DNA from: Bog-756 sp036511155
GTDB lineage: Bacteria > Actinomycetota > Acidimicrobiia > Acidimicrobiales > RAAP-2
Assembly (NCBI GenBank): GCA_036511155.1
Contig: DATCCR010000053.1
Location: 1-9,690 of the forward strand
DNA length: 9,690 nucleotides
Reading direction: 5' to 3'
The first letter of the stretch is position 1. Every line of letters starts with the position of its first letter. A program made the position numbers and the translations under genes. The notes beneath the pieces were generated by a model. The model was not told the DNA's origin and made no database searches. It worked only from the letters and a program-made list of their open reading frames with translations. Of the stretch, positions 5,746 to 9,690 are shown in pieces.

Positions 5746-6495
5746 TCAGAGGCGGAGTGTCGGGTGGGCCAGCAGCGTGACCGTGGCCGCAGGTGTGGTC
5801 CGCTCGTCGAGATAGGCGGCCAGCCGCTTGTAGACCTTCTTGCCGGCCATCGTCTCGAGTTCCGTGCGCATGGTCCGGTAGACCGGGTCGTGGCCCCCGA
5901 AGGCCGCCGGGTCCTCGGTGCACCACCAGTGGAACTCCGCACCGCCGTCGCCCCAGTGGCGCCGGTCCCACTGGCGGACGACGGAGGTCACCCGACCGTC
6001 CGGTGACGTCTCGTCCTCGCGGCGCAGCGGCAGCTGCCAGCACACCTCGGGTTTCAGCTCGACGTGGCTGACGCCCCGGGCCTCGGCCTCGACATGCAGG
6101 GCGCAGCCCGGCCCGGCCGCAAAGCCCGGACGGTTGAGGAAGATGCAGGCGCCGTCGACCAGCTTGGTCCCGAGGTCGCCGTCGGCCAGCTTCTTGACCA
6201 CGCCCTTCTGTCCTTTGGTGTGGAACTGCCAGACATCGGGGCCGAGCGTCTTGGCCGCCGCCGCCACCTTGTCGGCGTCCTCCTTGCCGGTGAAGTGGGC
6301 CCCGTAGGAGCAGCAGCCCTGGACCAGCTCGGGGGACGGGCCGGTCAGCACGCCCTGGCAGCCGTTGCCGAAGATGCAGGTCCAGCCGCTCGCCAGGAAG
6401 GTCACGTCGAACAGCCAGGTCCGCTCCTCGTCGGGGTCGTCGAAACTGACCCATTCGTGGGCGTCGCCGGGCACGTGCTTGTGGGAGGGGGACAC
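5746..6495 (-). CDS. Cysteine-rich YkgJ-like (zinc/iron-chelating type) protein
   Basis: A 249-aa cytosolic protein with eight cysteines: C40, C46, the CC pair C61-C62, C117, C131, C152 and C192. The order CIFGNGC ... GCCSYG ... GACIFLNRPG ... GCALH ... KPEVCWQLPL resembles the YkgJ/DUF3109-type putative Zn/Fe-chelating proteins, where spaced cysteines and a CC pair are thought to bind metal. I also recall uncharacterised actinobacterial proteins of this form. The resemblance is by eye. The GTG at 6493-6495 is chosen because CATCAT, a weak -10 match, ends 6 nt upstream; a GTG seven codons in (6474) is an alternative. It diverges from nfuA with 18 bp between start codons, hinting at a metal- or Fe-S-related role, which is inference. 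Confidence 0.78.
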   Translation of the reverse strand: MSPSHKHVPGDAHEWVSFDDPDEERTWLFDVTFLASGWTCIFGNGCQGVLTGPSPELVQGCCSYGAHFTGKEDADKVAAAAKTLGPDVWQFHTKGQKGVVKKLADGDLGTKLVDGACIFLNRPGFAAGPGCALHVEAEARGVSHVELKPEVCWQLPLRREDETSPDGRVTSVVRQWDRRHWGDGGAEFHWWCTEDPAAFGGHDPVYRTMRTELETMAGKKVYKRLAAYLDERTTPAATVTLLAHPTLRL

Positions 6496-6506
6496 GCCCT
6501 TATGAT
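6479..6506 (+). promoter_or_regulatory. Promoter of nfuA: TTGTGG ... TATGAT, leaderless
   Basis: TATGAT (6501-6506) matches the TATAAT consensus at five of six bases and ends 7 nt before the ATG at 6514. A TTGTGG at 6479-6484, 16 bases upstream of it, could be the -35. This is the most canonical promoter in the window, and it lies inside the divergent gene's first codons. Confidence 0.65.
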
Positions 6507-6507
6507 G
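6502..6507 (-). promoter_or_regulatory. Weak -10 (CATCAT) for the YkgJ-like gene
   Basis: On the minus strand CATCAT lies 6 nt before the GTG at 6495. It lacks the first T of TANNNT. It overlaps the nfuA -10 by five bases, so the two promoters could not be occupied at once. Confidence 0.35.
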
Positions 6508-6513
6508 ACAGGC

Positions 6514-7170
6514 ATGAGTGAAGACCGTGAGGACATCGCCCCCGTGCTGACGATCACCGAAGAGGCACGCGCCACCGTGCTCGAGGTGCTGGCCAACGAG
6601 TCCGAGTCCGACACCCTCGCGCTGTGGCTCGAGGTGAGCGGCGAAGCTGCCGGCGCCTACACCTACGACATGTACTTCCAGGCCGTCGCCGACGCCGGCA
6701 GTGGCGACGTGGTCCAGACCGACGAGGTCCTCCCCGTGGTGGTCCCCTCCGGCAGCGTGGGTCGCCTGCAGGGCGCCTCCCTCGACTTCGTGACCGACGC
6801 CTCGGGCGAGGGCGGTCTGGTCATCGTGAACCCGAACACCCCGAAGGCCCCGACGCTGGCCGGCCTCGGCTCGATCCCCGAGGTCGACCTGTCCGACCCG
6901 TTCGCCCAGCGCGTGGTGACGGTGCTCGAGCAGCAGGTGAACCCCAGCATCGCCTCCCACGGCGGCCGGGCCGACCTGGTGGCCGTCGAGGACTTCTCGG
7001 TCTACCTGCGCCTGAGTGGTGGGTGCCAGGGCTGCGGCATGGCCAAGGCCACGCTGTCGCAGGGCATCGAGGTCATCCTGCGTGAGGCCATCCCGGAAAT
7101 CGGCAACGTCGTCGACGTGACCGACCATGCGGACGGCACCAACCCGTACTACGAGCCGGCCCACAGCTGA
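6514..7170 (+). CDS. nfuA: Fe-S cluster carrier NfuA-like (A-type-like domain + NifU domain)
   Basis: NfuA receives [4Fe-4S] clusters and delivers them to apoproteins in the cytosol. The 218-aa protein has an N-terminal A-type-like domain (about 11-107, LTITEEARATVLEVL ... GGLVIVNPN) with no cysteine, so it is degenerate as in E. coli NfuA. The C-terminal NifU domain (about 125-205) carries INPSIASHGGR-type sequence (VNPSIASHGGRADLV, 142-156) and the cluster-binding GGCQGC (C171, C174), followed by the helix KATLSQGIEVILRE. The only two cysteines are these, consistent with a cluster bridged between two subunits. The start is fixed by the TATGAT promoter 7 nt upstream. The GNAT gene follows 65 bp later and may be co-transcribed. 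Confidence 0.9.
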   Translation: MSEDREDIAPVLTITEEARATVLEVLANESESDTLALWLEVSGEAAGAYTYDMYFQAVADAGSGDVVQTDEVLPVVVPSGSVGRLQGASLDFVTDASGEGGLVIVNPNTPKAPTLAGLGSIPEVDLSDPFAQRVVTVLEQQVNPSIASHGGRADLVAVEDFSVYLRLSGGCQGCGMAKATLSQGIEVILREAIPEIGNVVDVTDHADGTNPYYEPAHS

Positions 7171-7235
7171 GCCGCACCGGGCGCCGGAACCACGGCCCCG
7201 ATGACCACCCCTCGGGCGATGCCGGCCCCGGGCCG

Positions 7236-7844
7236 ATGATCCGTGACGCCACGCCCGGCGACCTACCGGCGCTGCAGTCCGTCTTCGAGCGGGCCTCCTT
7301 GTCCAATCCCGGTGACCGTGCCGCCCTGTTGGACCATCCTGCGGCCCTGGTGTACTCCTGGCCGGACGATCCGACGTCCCGGTGCCGGGTAGCGACGGAC
7401 GACGCCGCGGGCACCCTCGTGGGGTTCGTGACCACCACCCGGGCCGACGACGTCCTCGAATTGGTCGACCTCTTCGTCGACCCCGGCCGCATGCGCCAGG
7501 GGATCGCCCGGGCGCTCCTCGGCGACGTGGTCGTCCACGCCTGGGCCACCGGTGCCCGTCGGCTCGAGGTCGACGGCAACCCGCATGCACACGCCTTTTA
7601 CGAGGCGGTCGGGTTCGTCGTCGAGTCGATGGTGGTCACCGAGTTCGGCCCGGGGCTCCGGCTCGCTCGCTCTAGCCCTTCGGGGCCAGGGGTCGAGGCC
7701 GCACGGCGGGGCAAGCCGGTTCAGCCGACCCGGGTCAGGTGGTCGTCGAGCCACTCCAGTGTGCGACGCCATCCGTCGGTGGCCGCCGCCGCGTCGTACG
7801 AGTCGCGCACGTCGCAGTGGAAGCCGTGCTCGGCGCCCGGATAG
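7236..7844 (+). CDS. GNAT-family N-acetyltransferase, C-terminus suspect
   Basis: A GCN5-related acetyltransferase that would transfer an acetyl group from acetyl-CoA to an amine; the substrate is unknown. The domain spans about 1-145: MIRDATPGDLPALQSVF (motif C region), LVGFVTT (61-67), LVDLFVDPGRMRQGIARALL with the CoA-loop RQGIA at 87-91, and GNPHAHAFYEAVGFVVE (114-130), the motif B region. The family normally ends soon after, near residue 146 (GLRLARS). Here the frame runs on for about 56 Arg/Ser-rich residues that overlap the convergent dienelactone hydrolase by 124 bp. A TAG at 7673-7675, directly after GCTC x3 and before a UUCG hairpin, looks like the original stop, one frame away. No Shine-Dalgarno is seen; a small hairpin (7223-7235) abuts the ATG. 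Confidence 0.8.
   Translation: MIRDATPGDLPALQSVFERASLSNPGDRAALLDHPAALVYSWPDDPTSRCRVATDDAAGTLVGFVTTTRADDVLELVDLFVDPGRMRQGIARALLGDVVVHAWATGARRLEVDGNPHAHAFYEAVGFVVESMVVTEFGPGLRLARSSPSGPGVEAARRGKPVQPTRVRWSSSHSSVRRHPSVAAAASYESRTSQWKPCSAPG
7661..7672 (+). repeat. GCTC tetranucleotide repeat, three units
   Basis: GCTC is repeated three times without interruption at 7661-7664, 7665-7668 and 7669-7672 and is followed at once by TAG (7673-7675). One more unit would bring that TAG into the GNAT reading frame. Confidence 0.75.
7675..7686. terminator. Short UUCG-tetraloop hairpin
   Basis: GCCC (7675-7678), TTCG loop, GGGC (7683-7686). It starts at the last base of the out-of-frame TAG and lies before the convergent dienelactone hydrolase stop at 7721. 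It shares CCCTTCGGGG with the hairpin at 5694-5713. The stem is only four pairs, but with a stable tetraloop. Confidence 0.35.
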
Positions 7845-8446
7845 CGGACGACGGCGGTGTCCACGTCGGCCGTCGAGTTGAGCTCGTGGCGCAGGCGCTC
7901 CACCTCCTCGACGGGGATCGACCCGTCGGCGTCGCCGAACAGGCCCAGCCACGGCGTACGCATGCCCGGCACCAGGTCGAGGAGGGCCGGCATGGTCGCC
8001 GTGCGCCCGGTCACCACGCCGCCCCCGTAGAAGGCCACCGCCGCGCCCAGTGCCTCGTGGCCGGCGACGAGGAAGGCGACCCGGCCGCCCAGGCAGAAGC
8101 CGACGACGCCGATCTGCCGGTCCGCCCATCCCGCCACACCCAGGTGGTCGAGAGCGGCCCGGACGTCGGACAGCAGACCCTCGTCGGTCAGCGCGAGGAC
8201 GTGGGGGATGACGACGGTGAAGTCCTCGTAGCCGTAGGCCGGCGACCCGGTGCGGTGGAACAGGTGGGGCGCCACCGCGTGGTAGCCGGCGTCGGCGAAC
8301 CGCCGGGTCACGTCCTCGATGTGTCCGTTGACGCCGAACGCCTCCTGGATCACCACCACCGCTCCCCGGGCCACGCCGTCGGGCACCGCCTCGTACAGGG
8401 GCATGGCGCCGTCGGGTGTGTCGATGGTGAGGCTCCGGGTCTCCAT
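7721..8446 (-). CDS. Dienelactone hydrolase family protein
   Basis: A cytosolic alpha/beta hydrolase of the dienelactone hydrolase family, which in the best-known members opens dienelactone in chlorocatechol breakdown but which includes many esterases of unknown substrate. The 241-aa length is typical. The catalytic triad is visible: nucleophile C118 in GFCLGG (116-121), acid D174 in FGDADGSIP (170-178) and H207 in GAEHGFH (204-210). QEAFGVNG (34-41) is the oxyanion/active-site loop usual in the family. The ATG at 8444-8446 gives the expected METRSLTI start; AGG lies 4 nt upstream, so the ribosome site is weak. No catechol-pathway genes are nearby. Its 3' end overlaps the readthrough tail of the GNAT frame. 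Confidence 0.92.
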   Translation of the reverse strand: METRSLTIDTPDGAMPLYEAVPDGVARGAVVVIQEAFGVNGHIEDVTRRFADAGYHAVAPHLFHRTGSPAYGYEDFTVVIPHVLALTDEGLLSDVRAALDHLGVAGWADRQIGVVGFCLGGRVAFLVAGHEALGAAVAFYGGGVVTGRTATMPALLDLVPGMRTPWLGLFGDADGSIPVEEVERLRHELNSTADVDTAVVRYPGAEHGFHCDVRDSYDAAAATDGWRRTLEWLDDHLTRVG

Positions 8447-8485
8447 AGGCCTGTCACGATGCCCCGTCGGCCGGTGTGCGTCCAG

Positions 8486-8491
8486 TACGTT
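8486..8491 (+). promoter_or_regulatory. -10 element TACGTT, leaderless start of the A24 peptidase
   Basis: TACGTT matches TANNNT and ends exactly 7 nt before the GTG at 8499, the same spacing as at three other genes here. It discriminates between that GTG and the adjacent GTG at 8496. Confidence 0.5.
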
Positions 8492-8498
8492 GCGTGTG

Positions 8499-9380
8499 GT
8501 GGACGCCCTCTTCGTCGCAGCCTGTGGCGTTGCCGGCGTGGCCGTGGGCGCGTTGCTCGACCCCGTCAGCCAGAAGCTGGCCGACCGGTCCCGGGCGGCC
8601 GAGGAGCGGGACCGGGCCGAGCGGGAGGCGACCCGGGAGGCGGTGTCGCCCGACGGATCGGGTGACGCCGGGCCCCGAACCGTCCCCGAGCTCGCCACGG
8701 AGGCGCCGGCCGCAGTGCCTGAGCTGGCTCCTGATGCGACGGCGGCCGTCGCCGCATCCGAGGAGACGCCGGATGCCCCATCCGAGGTGCGGCACCTCCT
8801 GCCGTCGGGTCGCTCGACAGGCCGCACCGTAGGTGCCGCGATCACCACGGGGGTGCTGTGGGCGGCGATGGCCCACCACTTCGGGGTCCACCTCGTCGTC
8901 GTGCCCTACCTGGTGTTCGTGGCCATGGCCGTCGCCGTGTCGGTCACCGACCTCAGCCACCGGCTGGTGCCCCGGAATCTGATCTACGGGGCGCTCGCCC
9001 TCATCGTGCCGTTGCTCCTGGCGGTGTCGGCCGTAGACCACACCTGGTCCTTCCTGGTGCGTGCGGCCGTCTGTGGCGCGGTGGCCTTCGCCGTGTTCTT
9101 CCTGATCTGGTTCCTGGTCCCCCGGGGGATGGGCTTCGGCGACGTGCGCCTGGCCGGCGTCATCGGGCTGACCGTCGGCTACCTGGGGCCGGTCCACGTC
9201 TATCTGGCATTCCTCTGCGGCTTCGTGCTCGGCCTGCTGTTCGGCCTCATGCTGATGGTCGGCTCGTCGGCGGGCCGCAAGACGCGTATCCCGTTCGCCC
9301 CGGCTCTGGCCGCCGGCGCCACCATCGCCATCCTGTGGGGTGGAACGCTCGGCCAGCACCTCTTCCACACCGGGTCCTGA
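8499..9380 (+). CDS. Prepilin peptidase-like A24 aspartic protease, no methylase domain
   Basis: A polytopic membrane protein of the type IV prepilin peptidase/FlaK family, which cleaves the basic leader from prepilin-like substrates at the inner face of the membrane. The two catalytic aspartates are present: D151 in SVTDLSHRLVPRN (148-160) and D215 in GMGFGD (210-215), the GxGD motif. About seven hydrophobic helices follow residue 110. One N-terminal helix (about 2-20) leads into a roughly 85-residue soluble segment that is Glu/Ala/Pro/Arg-rich and lacks the paired CxxC motifs of the N-methylation region found in bifunctional PilD enzymes. The start is taken at GTG 8499 from the leaderless promoter. 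No pilin genes are in view. A hairpin and the aroC promoter follow. Confidence 0.85.
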   Translation: MDALFVAACGVAGVAVGALLDPVSQKLADRSRAAEERDRAEREATREAVSPDGSGDAGPRTVPELATEAPAAVPELAPDATAAVAASEETPDAPSEVRHLLPSGRSTGRTVGAAITTGVLWAAMAHHFGVHLVVVPYLVFVAMAVAVSVTDLSHRLVPRNLIYGALALIVPLLLAVSAVDHTWSFLVRAAVCGAVAFAVFFLIWFLVPRGMGFGDVRLAGVIGLTVGYLGPVHVYLAFLCGFVLGLLFGLMLMVGSSAGRKTRIPFAPALAAGATIAILWGGTLGQHLFHTGS

Positions 9381-9420
9381 GTGCGTGCGCCCGTGGTGAG
9401 CACCGGGATGGCGCCCGGCC

Positions 9421-9435
9421 ACCGGGACCCCCGGT
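9421..9435 (+). terminator. Hairpin in the A24 peptidase-aroC gap
   Basis: ACCGGG (9421-9426) and CCCGGT (9430-9435) form a perfect 6-bp stem with a 3-nt loop, 40 bases after the peptidase stop and 9 bases before the aroC -10. It may end the upstream transcript or act as a dyad at the aroC promoter. Confidence 0.35.
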
Positions 9436-9444
9436 CGCCCCGAG

Positions 9445-9450
9445 TAGATT
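9445..9450 (+). promoter_or_regulatory. -10 element TAGATT, leaderless start of aroC
   Basis: TAGATT matches TANNNT and ends 7 nt before the ATG at 9458. There is no Shine-Dalgarno. aroC is therefore probably transcribed from its own leaderless promoter rather than only from the upstream gene. Confidence 0.55.
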
Positions 9451-9457
9451 TGTCCGG

Positions 9458-9690
9458 ATGCTGCGCTACCTGACCGCCGGAGAGTCCCACGGACGTGCCC
9501 TCGTGGTGATCCTCGAGGGCGTGCCGGCCGGCCTGCTGGTCACCGCCGAGGACATCCAGCGCGGGCTGTCCCGCCGCCGGCTGGGCTTCGGGCGCGGCCC
9601 GCGGATGCGCTTCGAGGTGGACGAGGTGAGCCTGGTCGGGGGCATCCGCCACGGCCGCACCCTGGGCTCGCCCATCGCCATCGAGATCGC
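9458..9690 (+). CDS. aroC: Chorismate synthase, N-terminal part
   Basis: Chorismate synthase makes chorismate from EPSP, the last step of the shikimate pathway, using reduced FMN as a cofactor. The 77 complete visible residues begin MLRYLTAGESHG, where the GESHG signature (8-12) contains the active-site His of the family, and continue with EGVPAGLLVTAEDI (20-33), the basic RRRLGFGRGPRM segment (39-50) and the strand-turn GGIRHGRTLGSPI (61-73). These match family N-termini exactly in order and spacing. The gene runs off the right edge, so completeness cannot be judged. The start is set by the TAGATT leaderless promoter. Other aro genes may follow outside the window, as is common, but that is not seen. 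Confidence 0.96.
   Translation, partial: MLRYLTAGESHGRALVVILEGVPAGLLVTAEDIQRGLSRRRLGFGRGPRMRFEVDEVSLVGGIRHGRTLGSPIAIEI

Noticed and set aside
6496..7590. Upstream extension of the eight-cysteine minus-strand frame to 614 codons
   Set aside because: The extension lies antisense to nfuA and the GNAT gene and reads as low-complexity sequence. The conserved-looking protein begins near 6495.
8319..8498. Upstream extension of the A24 peptidase frame
   Set aside because: It overlaps the start of the divergent dienelactone hydrolase and its promoter. TACGTT 7 nt before GTG 8499 supports the shorter start.

Overview
This window is a very GC-rich stretch of ordinary bacterial chromosome with strong third-position GC bias. 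A DUF3151-family protein, a TyrRS, an LCP cell-envelope enzyme, frequent GTG starts and many leaderless starts (a TANNNT hexamer 6-7 nt before the start codon) point to Actinomycetota. I suspect an Acidimicrobiia-like lineage, but that is inference. I see no phage, transposon, CRISPR, tRNA or rRNA features.

Layout, left to right. 1-438 (-) is the N-terminal part of an LCP-family membrane protein, cut by the window edge. 603-1949 (-) is a complete carotenoid oxygenase with all four iron-ligand histidines. A 113-bp divergent promoter region carrying a perfect 22-bp tandem duplication separates it from tyrS (2063-3349, +). Next comes a tightly coupled + strand set: DUF3151 protein (3423-3896), a small lipoprotein (3896-4429, start overlapping the previous stop) and a flavin-reductase-like protein (4426-5013, GTGA overlap). 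Two small genes diverge at 5308 and 5459: a 78-aa hypothetical (-) and a 69-aa Cys/His zinc-ribbon-like protein (+) with a structured leader. 5746-6495 (-) is an eight-cysteine protein resembling the YkgJ metal-chelating family. It diverges from nfuA (6514-7170, +) with only 18 bp between the start codons. A GNAT acetyltransferase (7236-7844, +) follows and runs 124 bp into the convergent dienelactone hydrolase (7721-8446, -). A prepilin-peptidase-like A24 protein (8499-9380, +) and the start of aroC, chorismate synthase (9458 to the edge, +), complete the window.

Most genes are housekeeping or accessory enzymes without one shared pathway. The functional groupings the sequence supports are the DUF3151-lipoprotein-flavin reductase operon, the possible Fe-S/metal pair nfuA and YkgJ-like gene sharing one promoter patch, and the prepilin peptidase next to aroC. 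I found no convincing wholly new system. The items most worth checking are the overlapping divergent promoter at 6495-6514, the tetranucleotide repeat that may have frameshifted the GNAT gene, the tandem duplication at 2007-2050, and the alternative-hairpin leader at 5377-5441.
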